Below are positions 1 to 6,556 of a stretch of DNA of 6,556 nucleotides, piece by piece; the stretch's first letter is position 1, and every line of letters begins with the position of its first letter. The position numbers and the translations under genes were made by a program. The stretch comes from Xanthobacteraceae bacterium (GTDB lineage Bacteria > Pseudomonadota > Alphaproteobacteria > Rhizobiales > Xanthobacteraceae): the NCBI GenBank assembly GCA_030036975.1, contig JASHSE010000001.1, positions 1 through 6,556 of the forward strand, in the 5' to 3' direction. The notes below the pieces were generated by a model. It had not been told where the DNA came from and made no database searches. It was given only the letters and a program-made list of their open reading frames with translations.

Positions 1-2
1 CC

Positions 3-500
3 AAGGCGGTCGCCCCGCATGTCGCCCGCGAGGCCTGGACCGTCAAATTCCAGCCGAAAGTCGTATCCGACATTCGCGAGCATTTGCAGCAAGTCGCCAA
101 GATCGTCGGCGTAAGCGACGATCTCGACAAGGTGCGACGCTGCGAAGCCGAGGCGCAGGCCGCATTCGGCCGGCATGCGACCGCCAACCGGTCGCAACCC
201 TATTACCTCGACGTCACCAACAAGGATGCGAACAAGGGCGCCGTGGTTGAATATCTCGCCCGGCACCTCGGCATCCCGGAGCAGGAAATCGCGACCATCG
301 GCGATCAACCAAACGACGTGGTGATGTTCAAGCGCTCGGGGTTCAGCATCGCCATGGGCAACGCCTCGGACGAGGTCAAGGCGCAAGCCGCAGCCGTCAC
401 CGCTTCCTACAATGATGAAGGTTTTGCCAAGGCGATGGAGGCCTTCATTCTGGGTTCAGCAAGGCAATACGCGCATGGGCAAGGCGAGCGGACGTATTGA
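3..500 (+). CDS. Cof-type HAD-superfamily sugar-phosphate phosphatase, C-terminal part (cut by left edge)
   Basis: The frame is open from the left edge, so the true start lies outside; an in-frame TTG at 84 is not a credible start. About 165 codons are visible, against roughly 270-290 aa for a full Cof-type HAD hydrolase, so the N-terminal motif I (DxD nucleophile) and motif II are not seen. What is visible is the conserved C-terminal core. A lysine in the stretch DVTNKDANKG is the likely motif III lysine. GDQPNDVVMF is motif IV, with the Mg2+-binding acids. AMGNASDEVK and the NDEG segment follow, as in this family. The family dephosphorylates small phosphorylated metabolites, often sugar phosphates, in the cytoplasm; the substrate cannot be read from the sequence. 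The gene overlaps pgl by 26 bases, which suggests a role linked to pentose phosphate or gluconate metabolism (inference). Confidence 0.88.
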   Translation, partial: KAVAPHVAREAWTVKFQPKVVSDIREHLQQVAKIVGVSDDLDKVRRCEAEAQAAFGRHATANRSQPYYLDVTNKDANKGAVVEYLARHLGIPEQEIATIGDQPNDVVMFKRSGFSIAMGNASDEVKAQAAAVTASYNDEGFAKAMEAFILGSARQYAHGQGERTY

Positions 501-1233
501 AATTTTGCCGGATCCGCTCACGCTGGCGCATCACGTGGCGGAGTGGATGACGCAGGCAGCGCTGGCGGCGCAAGCGCCGTTCCGCATCTCGCTCTCCGGC
601 GGTTCGACGCCGAAGACGCTGTACGGACTGCTCGCGTCCGATGAATTTAGGAGCCGTTTCCCGTGGCCGCGCGTGTCCTGGTACTGGGGCGATGAGCGCT
701 TCGTTCCGTACGACCATCCCGACAGCAATTATCGGATGACCCGCGAAGCCATGCTCGCCAGGGCTCCGGTGCCGGCGGCGAACATTCATCCGGTCCCGAC
801 CGACGGCATGCCCGAGGACGCGGCGCGCCGCTACGAGCGGACGTTGCAGGACTCCTACGGCGCAGCAACGCTTGATCCGCAGCGGCCGCTTTTCGACATC
901 ACGCTGCTCGGGCTTGGTCCCGATGGACATACCGCCTCGCTGCTTCCCGGAGAACCTGTTCTGGATGAGCGCGAGCGCTGGGTCGCCGCCGTCTCGCATG
1001 GCCGGCCTGAAATCCGCATCACCATGACCTATCCGGCGATCGACAGCAGCCGGCGCGTTGCCTTCCTCGTGGCCGGCGAAGAAAAGGCGGACATATTCAG
1101 CGCGATACGGACCGGCAACAGTCGCGTGCCGGCGGCGCGCGTCCGGCCGGTTGGCGAGTTGTTTTGGTTTGTCGATCAAGCGGCGGCAGGACGAGAGAAT
1201 GTGCCCCGTCGCGAGGCGGCGCGGAAGCGATGA
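475..1233 (+). CDS. pgl: 6-phosphogluconolactonase (DevB/SOL type)
   Basis: Hydrolyses 6-phosphogluconolactone to 6-phosphogluconate, the second step of the oxidative pentose phosphate pathway, in the cytosol. The product is 252 aa, normal for the family. Visible signatures are the phosphate-binding SLSGGSTPKTLY (about residues 39-50), WYWGDERFVPYDHPDSNYR (69-87), and GLGPDGHTASLLPG (146-159) with the catalytic-region histidine H152. I chose the ATG at 475 because homology begins just after it (GRIEILPDP). The in-frame ATG at 412 would add 21 residues that lie entirely over the HAD gene and look like frame-shifted HAD sequence. An AAGG about 10 bases upstream is a weak ribosome binding site; the 26-base overlap with the HAD gene suggests translational coupling. 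It ends in a 4-base overlap with rpe. Confidence 0.95.
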   Translation: MGKASGRIEILPDPLTLAHHVAEWMTQAALAAQAPFRISLSGGSTPKTLYGLLASDEFRSRFPWPRVSWYWGDERFVPYDHPDSNYRMTREAMLARAPVPAANIHPVPTDGMPEDAARRYERTLQDSYGAATLDPQRPLFDITLLGLGPDGHTASLLPGEPVLDERERWVAAVSHGRPEIRITMTYPAIDSSRRVAFLVAGEEKADIFSAIRTGNSRVPAARVRPVGELFWFVDQAAAGRENVPRREAARKR

Positions 1234-1970
1234 GGTCTGCAACAGCCTCCACACGCGACGCCGCGCCGGTCCGTCCGTGTGAGGGGACGCCGTCGATCAT
1301 CATAGCGCCCTCGATCCTATCAGCCGATTTCGCCCGCCTGGGTGAAGAGGTCCGCGCCGTCGATAGGGCCGGTGCGGACTGGATCCATGTCGACGTGATG
1401 GATGGCCGCTTCGTTCCCAACATCACCATAGGACCGGCTGTGCTCCAGGCGATCCGCCGCTCGACGACAAAGCCGCTCAACGTTCATTTGATGATCGTCG
1501 AGCCGGAGCGCTATATCGCCGCCTTCGCCGATGCCGGCGCCGATCATCTGCTGGTCCAGGCCGAGCCGGGCTCGACGATCCATCTGCATCGGGTGCTGGC
1601 GAACATTCGCGCACTCGGCAAAAAGGCAGGCGCGGTGCTGGATCCTGCAACCCCGCCGGAGCTTATCGAATACGTCCTGCATCTATGCGACGTCATTCTG
1701 GTCATGACCGTCAATCCGGGATTCGGCGGCCAACGCTTCCTGCCCGAAATGCTGCCCAAGATTCAACGCCTGCGCGCGATGTGCGCCGAGCGCGGCGTGC
1801 GGCCGGTGATCGAAGTCGATGGCGGCGAGAACGCGACGACGGTCGCGCAGGCGGCCGGCGCCGGCGCAACGGCAATTGTTGCAGGCTCGGCAATCTTTGG
1901 AGCCGAGGATTACGCCAAGGCGATTGCCGAGCTCCGCGCCAAGGCCGCCGCGGCGGCCGTGATGTCATGA
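1230..1970 (+). CDS. rpe: Ribulose-phosphate 3-epimerase
   Basis: Interconverts D-ribulose-5-phosphate and D-xylulose-5-phosphate in the cytosol; a metal-dependent (beta/alpha)8 barrel enzyme. The expected active-site residues are all present by comparison with the known family: S28 in APSILSADF, H53, D55 and M57 in HVDVMDG, H86 in NVHLMI, the phosphate-binding MTVNPGFGGQ loop (159-168), and the second catalytic aspartate D197 in EVDGG. The length is 246 aa, slightly over the usual 220-230, because about 20 residues precede the conserved core. There is no other ATG, GTG or TTG in frame between 1230 and the core, so the ATG at 1230 is the only ordinary start. It forms an ATGA overlap with the pgl stop codon, typical of coupled operon genes. 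The 3' end overlaps the next gene by four bases in the same way. Confidence 0.96.
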   Translation: MRSATASTRDAAPVRPCEGTPSIIIAPSILSADFARLGEEVRAVDRAGADWIHVDVMDGRFVPNITIGPAVLQAIRRSTTKPLNVHLMIVEPERYIAAFADAGADHLLVQAEPGSTIHLHRVLANIRALGKKAGAVLDPATPPELIEYVLHLCDVILVMTVNPGFGGQRFLPEMLPKIQRLRAMCAERGVRPVIEVDGGENATTVAQAAGAGATAIVAGSAIFGAEDYAKAIAELRAKAAAAAVMS

Positions 1971-3247
1971 ATACGGCTCCGTCCGCAGCCCGTGCCGAAG
2001 TGGAGGCTCTCAAGCGCGCCGCCGCCGAGGCCGCGGTGCAAATGGTCGAGAACGACATGGTCGTCGGGCTTGGCAGCGGCTCGACGGCGGCGTTCGCGGT
2101 CGAAGCCCTCGCGCGGCGTCATCGGCAAGGGCTGCATTTTGTCGGCATTCCCACCTCGGAGCATACCGCAACGCAGGCCAGCGCAGCCGGAATTCCGCTG
2201 ACCTCGTTCAGTGAGCATCTCCAGATCGATCTTACAATCGACGGTGCCGACGAAGTCGAGCGCGGCACGCTCAACCTGATCAAGGGACGGGGTGGAGCGC
2301 TGCTGCACGAGAAGATCGTCGCGGCCGCGAGCCATCGCCTCGCGATCATCGTCGACGGCAGCAAGATGGTGGACCGGCTTGGGGCAGGAAATTCGCTTCC
2401 CGTGGAAGTGGTCGCCTTCGGCATCGAGGCAACCCGCGAGTCGCTCGAAGTGCTCGGCGCCAGTGCGCGTCCACGCATCTCGTCGGGCCATCCGTTTGTT
2501 ACCGACAGCGGCAACCGCATTCTCGATTGCGATTTCGGCCGCATCAACGACCCGGCGCGGCTCGAGGAGCGCATCGGACGCATCGTCGGCGTCGTGGAAA
2601 GCGGACTTTTCATCGGCCGCGCCGATCCGGTTTTCGTGGCCGATGCAGCCGGCGTCCACCGCCTCTACAGCGCACGCGCCCATCGCGGCAGTCCGCCGAT
2701 CCTGGTGATCATGGGCGTGTCGGGATCAGGTAAATCGACCATCGCCGAGGAACTCTCAGCGCGGCTCGGCTGGCTGTTCGAGGAGGGCGATTCGCTCCAT
2801 CCGGAAGCAAACATCGCCAAGATGCACGCCGGCATTCCGCTCACCGATGCCGACCGTTTGCCATGGCTCGAGCGCGTGGCGGCCTGGATCGATGGGCAGC
2901 GCGCCAAGAGGCAGCCGGGCATCATCACGTGCTCCGCGCTGAAACGAACCTATCGGCAAATCATCATCGGCGACCGGCCGCAGGTGCGGCTGGTCTATCT
3001 GCGCGGCGGTCGAGACTTGCTCGCCGAGCATTTGTCGGGACGTCATGGCCATTTCTTCCCTCCGGAATTGCTGCGAAGCCAGATCGACACGCTCGAAGAA
3101 CCGGACCCCGGCGAGGAGCCACTGACGGTCGATTTGAACGCTCCCGCCGCGCAAGTCGCCGATGCGATCATTCGGCTGCTCGGCCAGTCAGCGACCATTT
3201 CAGAAGGCGCGGCGGCGCTGCACAGCGAAGGAGCGAGAATGCCTTGA
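1967..3247 (+). CDS. Ribose-5-phosphate isomerase A fused to gluconokinase (RpiA-GntK bifunctional protein)
   Basis: One uninterrupted 426-aa frame holds two complete enzymes. Residues about 1-235 are RpiA, which converts ribose-5-phosphate and ribulose-5-phosphate: GLGSGST (34-40), the DGADE motif with D92 and D95, K106 in KGRGG, the catalytic base E115 in HEKI, and FVTDSGN (177-183). These match the known E. coli RpiA active site (D81, D84, K94, E103). Residues about 244-407 are a GntK-type gluconokinase, which phosphorylates gluconate to 6-phosphogluconate: Walker A GVSGSGKST (250-258), the GDSLHP segment (274-279), NIAKMHAG, CSALKRTYR (322-330) and GHFFPPELL (361-369). The linker is only about ten residues (236-243) and about 19 trail the kinase. 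The ATG at 1967 overlaps the rpe stop as ATGA. Internal in-frame GTG (2705) and ATG (2711) codons could start a separate kinase, but no good ribosome binding site precedes them. Fusion is what the sequence shows; that both halves are active is inferred from intact motifs. Confidence 0.93.
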   Translation: MNTAPSAARAEVEALKRAAAEAAVQMVENDMVVGLGSGSTAAFAVEALARRHRQGLHFVGIPTSEHTATQASAAGIPLTSFSEHLQIDLTIDGADEVERGTLNLIKGRGGALLHEKIVAAASHRLAIIVDGSKMVDRLGAGNSLPVEVVAFGIEATRESLEVLGASARPRISSGHPFVTDSGNRILDCDFGRINDPARLEERIGRIVGVVESGLFIGRADPVFVADAAGVHRLYSARAHRGSPPILVIMGVSGSGKSTIAEELSARLGWLFEEGDSLHPEANIAKMHAGIPLTDADRLPWLERVAAWIDGQRAKRQPGIITCSALKRTYRQIIIGDRPQVRLVYLRGGRDLLAEHLSGRHGHFFPPELLRSQIDTLEEPDPGEEPLTVDLNAPAAQVADAIIRLLGQSATISEGAAALHSEGARMP

Positions 3248-3293
3248 GACGACGGCGCATGGCTCGAAGCGCGATCGAACGCGGGCGGAAATC

Positions 3294-3307
3294 GGCGGCA
3301 TGCCGCC
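3294..3307. repeat. 14-base perfect palindrome
   Basis: GGCGGCATGCCGCC reads the same on both strands and ends one base before the ATG at 3308. It lies in the gap after rpiA-gntK. As RNA it could form only a stem with little or no loop, and no T-run follows, so it does not look like a standard intrinsic terminator. It could be a protein-binding site or chance in GC-rich DNA. Confidence 0.4.
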
Positions 3308-3545
3308 ATGAGAAGACGCGTTTCTTCCGTGCAGCTTTGGCTTGCCATCGGATTGATCGTACTCGCCTTCGCGCAGATCGGCGTCCCACCTGGTGTTCTT
3401 CCTGCATCTGCGCAGCGGGCCCGACAGCACGAACAATATTCCGGCCCTCGCCTTCGGCGTGCTGGTCGTCTTTCTCATCATCATCGGCTCGGTCTGGATC
3501 ATCTCTAATCTCAACAGCAACATGATGCCCATGCCGGTGCAGTAA
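3308..3545 (+). pseudogene. cyoD: Broken cytochrome o ubiquinol oxidase subunit IV gene (cyoD remnant)
   Basis: Two adjoining frames together read as the C-terminal two thirds of CyoD, the small membrane subunit IV of bo3-type quinol oxidase. From the ATG at 3308, 26 codons give VQLWLAIGLIVLAFAQIGV, the start of membrane segment 2. Dropping one C of the CCC at 3385-3387 then continues directly into HLVFFLHLRSGP, followed by the segment 3 stretch FGVLVVFLIIIGSVWII and the ending SNLNSNMMPM, closing at TAA 3543-3545. This follows the known CyoD pattern (HLVxFLHM ... GSIWIMWNLNYNMM in E. coli, from memory). The rebuilt product is about 78 residues against about 110 for the family. The N-terminal tail and membrane segment 1 are missing, and no frame upstream restores them. 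No cyoA, cyoB or cyoC is adjacent. Truncation plus frameshift argues for a pseudogene; a sequencing error could explain only the frameshift. Confidence 0.78.
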
Positions 3546-3618
3546 GCGCGGAAAGCCGCCATGGCGATTTGGCAGCGCTCAATCTCCACGGCGCCCTCCG
3601 GTCCCGCAAAGCCTCCGC

Positions 3619-5802
3619 TCAAGCCGTTTCGCCGGCAGCAAGCTTCGTCCCTGGGACAAACCTTCCTGCGAGGCCGCGCCGTTCCACTATGTTGCGGTCG
3701 CCTTTGATCACGTCGAATTCCGTCTGCTCGCCCTCGCGCCAAAAGCGAATGTCAAGCATATGCCTGCCGATGCGAAGATCATGCACGGTAAGGTCGCGCA
3801 ACCACGCGGGCAGGTATGGGTCAACGTAAAGTTTGTCGTGCGGCGCATCCGGCAAAAATCCCAACAGCGCCTGCGTCAGCATGAACACCGAACCGGCGGC
3901 CCAAGCCTGCGGCACGTTGGCACCGATATATTGCACCGGGAAATTCGCCTCGTTGCGCTCGGACGCGGTGTAGAGCTCCGGCAGCTGATTAAGAAGAAAG
4001 TGGCTCGCCGCCACGCTGACATCGTGGGCAATCTGCGCCGTCTCGATATGAAACCCATAGCGCTTGAAGCCCATGGCGATGATCGCGTTGTCGTGCGGCC
4101 AGATCGAACCGGTCTGATAATTGTACGGATTAAACGCCGTATGATGGGCGGACAGCGTGCGGATACCCCATCCCGTCCACATGTCCGGCGCGGTGAGGCG
4201 CTCGACGACCCTCTTGGCGCGCTCGACAGGAACGATGCCGGACCACAGGCAATGTCCGGCGTTGGATGCAACGGTCAGGACCTTCTTCTTGTCGCCATCG
4301 AGCGCATAGGCATAGAACCCGAGCTCCTCGTCCCAGAAAACTTCGTTGAACCGCGTGAACAGCGCAGCGGCCTTGGCGCGGAGCTCAGTGGCCCGTTCGG
4401 GCCTGCCGAGCGCCTCGAACGCTTCCGCCATGTCCATCCAAGCAAGATAAACATAGCCTTGCAGCTCGCAGAGTGCCTTGGGCCCCTTCACCAGCGAGCC
4501 ATCAGGATACATGACCGCATCGCCGGAATCCTTCCAGCCCATGTTCTCGTAACCCGCCGGGGACCGTGTCTGATATTCCTGAAATCCGTCGCCGTCGCGG
4601 TCGCCGTATTCGTCGATCCAGGCGAGACACCCTTCCGCCGTCTGCAAATGCTGTTCCAGCAATCCTTTATCGCCGGTCGCGCGCCAGGCGGCGTGCAGGG
4701 TTATCAGATAGAGCGGCGTCGCGTCTGCCGTGCCGTAGTATGGCGTGTGCGGGATGAGCTTGAAGTGCGCAAGCTCGCCGCAGCGCAACTCGTGGAGAAT
4801 CTTGCCCGGTTCGGCATCGCGGTAAGGATCGTCTGCCTTGGCCTGCAGCGAGCCGAGGATCTCCAGCGAACCGCGCGCGAACTCCGGGTAGATCAGCAGA
4901 TTCTGCAGCGAAACGATGAGACTGTCACGGCCGAAGGGCGCGACGAACCACGGCAGTCCGGCCGCAGGCATGAAGACCATATGGTTCGTGCCGCTGATAG
5001 GCAGACGCAGCGCCGCCATGTCCTCCAGCGCCTGATGAAACAGGCGATAAAACTCCTCGTTGCTCGTCTGGATTTTCGCTACGGCCTTCAACCATTGCGA
5101 CATCGTCTCAAAATGCGGAGATCCGCGATCGATCCCGACGCAGTCACCGGACGGTTGGAAGGTCTGCTCGCCATCCTCGAGCGTGTATTGCAGGCAGGCG
5201 TGCCACGTCTCGGTCGGTTGAAGCGCGACCTCAAAGCTGAGCCGGCCGTTTGCGGAAACAGCCTTGCACGGGGCACGCATCACTGAAACCGTCACCGCAC
5301 GGCGAAAATCCCGGTTTGAATAGACGGTGCGAACCCGTTGTTCGCCTTCCGACCATTCGGTCGTGATCTTGCCGCGGCGCACGATGTGTCCCGATTTGAC
5401 TTCGAAGACGTCGGCAAAATCGCTTCGAAAGGCCAACTCGAGCTGGAAACGCACCGGTTTCATGCTGTTGTTGGCGATGTCGAGATCTTCGTGCATGCCG
5501 CCGCTCAGCGATCGGCTGATGGTAAGGCCAAGCGTGCGCGGCGGGATCGAGCCATCTTCGGTGAGGATCGACCTGTTGGTGAGGAATATCCGCGCTGCGT
5601 AGTAACTAATCGGACCGCCATTGAGCAGTTGCCAAGGCTCGCCGTTGGCGAAGATTGCCCAGTTGCTGATGACCCGCGTATCGAGGAAGTACAAGCCCTT
5701 CTCGCTCGGCCAGGTGATGGTCCCATCCGGGTCGGTGACGAGCACGGTCTGACCTTGATGAATGGCAATCTGGGGCGGACCGACTTGAACCTTAAACGCC
5801 AT
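3619..5802 (-). CDS. Amylo-alpha-1,6-glucosidase / glycogen-debranching-type glycoside hydrolase
   Basis: A 727-aa protein with the two-part layout of bacterial debranching-type proteins. Residues about 10-210 are a beta-rich N-terminal domain (GDE_N type) with the family signature GLYFLDTRVIS (36-46) and the AARIFLTN stretch (69-76). Residues about 240-650 are an (alpha/alpha)6-barrel glucosidase domain with PFGRDSLI (289-296), YYGTADATPLYL (355-366), GWKDSGDAV (422-430), and NYQTGSIWPHDNAI (561-574), where the acidic catalytic residues are expected. The family hydrolyses alpha-1,6 branches of glycogen-like glucans, but many members with this N-terminal domain are uncharacterised, so the substrate is uncertain. 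No signal peptide is seen, so it is probably cytoplasmic. The start at 5802 is well supported: GAGGAG six bases upstream, and the ATG shares one base with the stop of the MFS gene (TAATG), implying translational coupling. Confidence 0.9.
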   Translation of the reverse strand: MAFKVQVGPPQIAIHQGQTVLVTDPDGTITWPSEKGLYFLDTRVISNWAIFANGEPWQLLNGGPISYYAARIFLTNRSILTEDGSIPPRTLGLTISRSLSGGMHEDLDIANNSMKPVRFQLELAFRSDFADVFEVKSGHIVRRGKITTEWSEGEQRVRTVYSNRDFRRAVTVSVMRAPCKAVSANGRLSFEVALQPTETWHACLQYTLEDGEQTFQPSGDCVGIDRGSPHFETMSQWLKAVAKIQTSNEEFYRLFHQALEDMAALRLPISGTNHMVFMPAAGLPWFVAPFGRDSLIVSLQNLLIYPEFARGSLEILGSLQAKADDPYRDAEPGKILHELRCGELAHFKLIPHTPYYGTADATPLYLITLHAAWRATGDKGLLEQHLQTAEGCLAWIDEYGDRDGDGFQEYQTRSPAGYENMGWKDSGDAVMYPDGSLVKGPKALCELQGYVYLAWMDMAEAFEALGRPERATELRAKAAALFTRFNEVFWDEELGFYAYALDGDKKKVLTVASNAGHCLWSGIVPVERAKRVVERLTAPDMWTGWGIRTLSAHHTAFNPYNYQTGSIWPHDNAIIAMGFKRYGFHIETAQIAHDVSVAASHFLLNQLPELYTASERNEANFPVQYIGANVPQAWAAGSVFMLTQALLGFLPDAPHDKLYVDPYLPAWLRDLTVHDLRIGRHMLDIRFWREGEQTEFDVIKGDRNIVERRGLAGRFVPGTKLAAGETA

Positions 5803-6556
5803 TATGTGCTCCTCAACGGCTTGTTTTTCCCGCTCGGCGGTTTCGTTTCCGGCATCAGCAACCCGGCAAGAAGCGCTGCAAAGAATGCTACCGCGGCAAT
5901 GCCGATGAATCCAATGGCGTTACCGAAATTTCCAACGATAAAGCCAAAGAATGTGGTGCTGAGCAGCGCGCCAATGCCCGAGACCATGCCGACAAAACCT
6001 TGGGCCAAATTGAATCTGCCGGTTTGGTTCGTGAGATCGGCAATGACCAAAGCGGTCAGCACGCCCAAGACGCTGCCGCTGACGCCGTCAAGCACTTGGA
6101 CGCAGATCAGCAAAGGCGGACTGGTGATCGCGGCGAACAGCAGCGCGCGAAGCGACAACGCAGTAAAGCCGATCAAAAGCAACGGCCGGCGCCCCCGATT
6201 CTGCGCCTGCTGCCCGACCCACGGAGCACTCAGCGCGACGACAATCTGGGGCAGGATGATCAGTGCCGAGATGATAAACGAAGCGTGTGTTCCGTTGCGG
6301 TATGCCAATTGCTCACCCGCGAGCGGCAATACCGACGCGTTGGCGAATTGGAACAAGAACAAGCAGGCGGCAAAGGTCAGCAACCCGTGGTTCTTAAAAA
6401 GGCTCATGCGCCGCGCTCTTGGCGGCGGCGCGGATGCGTGGTGAGCGGGTTGCCCACAAGCGCGGCCGAAGTGGATATCAGTGGAATGGACGCGTCCCAG
6501 AGCTGCAAGCAGCGGCAGCACCAGTGCGGCCGACACGAAGAATATCGCCCGATAGG
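5802..6556 (-). CDS. Major facilitator superfamily transporter, C-terminal half (cut by right edge)
   Basis: The frame is open to the right edge, giving about 250 residues. The visible GTG at 6536 is not the start, because homologous-looking sequence (YRAIFF) continues before it. Seven hydrophobic segments can be read, fitting TM6 to TM12 of a 12-segment MFS permease. They are IFFVSAALVLPLLAAL, then LLTFAACLFLF, FIISALIILPQIVVAL, LLLIGFTALSL, VQVLDGVSGSVLG, GMVSGIGALLSTTFFGFIVG, and GFIGIAAVAFFAALLAGLL. A His- and Pro-rich central loop (FGRACGQPAHHAS, APPPRARR) separates the two halves. GQQAQNRGRRPLLL after TM8 resembles the conserved cytoplasmic MFS loop 8-9 motif. The substrate cannot be told; the coupled downstream glucan-debranching gene makes a sugar or related solute possible but unproven. 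The stop TAA overlaps the next ATG by one base. Confidence 0.88.
   Translation of the reverse strand, partial: YRAIFFVSAALVLPLLAALGRVHSTDIHFGRACGQPAHHASAPPPRARRMSLFKNHGLLTFAACLFLFQFANASVLPLAGEQLAYRNGTHASFIISALIILPQIVVALSAPWVGQQAQNRGRRPLLLIGFTALSLRALLFAAITSPPLLICVQVLDGVSGSVLGVLTALVIADLTNQTGRFNLAQGFVGMVSGIGALLSTTFFGFIVGNFGNAIGFIGIAAVAFFAALLAGLLMPETKPPSGKNKPLRST
5809..5814 (-). promoter_or_regulatory. Ribosome binding site of the amylo-alpha-1,6-glucosidase gene
   Basis: On the minus strand GAGGAG is followed by a six-base spacer (CACATA) and the ATG at 5802-5800. This is the clearest Shine-Dalgarno sequence in the window. It lies inside the last codons of the upstream MFS gene and fixes the start of the debranching gene. 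Confidence 0.8.

Noticed and set aside
445..1254. Open frame of 269 codons on the - strand opposite pgl
   Set aside because: Arg-rich, without motifs, and fully antisense to a well-supported 6-phosphogluconolactonase gene.
1685..1966. Upstream extension of the rpiA-gntK frame into the rpe gene
   Set aside because: The stretch is Arg-rich shadow sequence of rpe; RpiA homology begins right after the ATG at 1967, which overlaps the rpe stop in ATGA form.
1910..2683. Open frame of 257 codons on the - strand opposite rpiA
   Set aside because: No recognisable family and antisense to conserved RpiA active-site motifs.
3259..3525. Possible small + strand gene in the third frame (about 88 codons from ATG 3259)
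   Set aside because: Its Arg/Ser/Cys-rich product has no membrane segment or motif, while the same DNA read in the other two frames gives clear CyoD sequence.
3545..3579. Possible hairpin terminator in the convergent gap (AGCGC ... GCGCT around CGCCATGGCG at 3557-3566)
   Set aside because: The outer stem is only five pairs, the inner part is imperfect and there is no T-run on either strand, so it does not meet the usual form of an intrinsic terminator.
3760..5286. Long open frame of 508 codons on the + strand, opposite the debranching gene
   Set aside because: Its translation is rich in Arg, His and Asp with no recognisable domain, and the minus-strand frame has clear family motifs throughout. 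It is a shadow of GC-rich codon use.
5338..6444. Open frame of 368 codons on the + strand across the MFS/debranching junction
   Set aside because: It lies opposite two convincing genes and their ribosome binding site and shows no domain or membrane pattern of its own.

Overview
The window is GC-rich, gene-dense bacterial chromosome. Protein style, tight gene overlaps and gene content suggest an alphaproteobacterium, probably Hyphomicrobiales near the Bradyrhizobium/Rhodopseudomonas group. This is an inference from protein flavour only; no rRNA or other taxonomic marker is present.

Left part (1-3247, + strand): the downstream end of an operon for the pentose phosphate pathway. In order it holds the C-terminal part of a Cof-type HAD phosphatase (cut by the left edge), 6-phosphogluconolactonase (pgl), ribulose-phosphate 3-epimerase (rpe), and one open reading frame that encodes ribose-5-phosphate isomerase A fused in frame to a gluconokinase (RpiA-GntK, 426 aa). 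The genes overlap by 26, 4 and 4 bases, so they are almost certainly co-transcribed and translationally coupled. Pgl makes 6-phosphogluconate from its lactone and the GntK domain makes the same compound from free gluconate. After 6-phosphogluconate dehydrogenase (not in the window), Rpe and the RpiA domain distribute ribulose-5-phosphate. The promoter, and possibly zwf and gnd, would lie to the left.

Middle gap (3248-3618): no intact gene. It holds a decayed fragment of a cytochrome o ubiquinol oxidase subunit IV gene (cyoD). The second and third membrane segments are recognisable, the first is missing, and a one-base frameshift splits the rest. A 14-base perfect palindrome sits directly in front of it. 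No convincing intrinsic terminator was found.

Right part (3619-6556, - strand): a convergent two-gene unit. An MFS transporter, cut by the right edge, is followed by an amylo-alpha-1,6-glucosidase/glycogen-debranching-type protein (727 aa). They share a TAATG stop/start junction and the second gene has a strong ribosome binding site. Their promoter is also outside the window. Both units concern carbohydrate metabolism, but nothing in the sequence shows that they are co-regulated.

The most notable item is the RpiA-GntK fusion, followed by the orphan broken cyoD. I saw no mobile element, CRISPR array, tRNA or rRNA.
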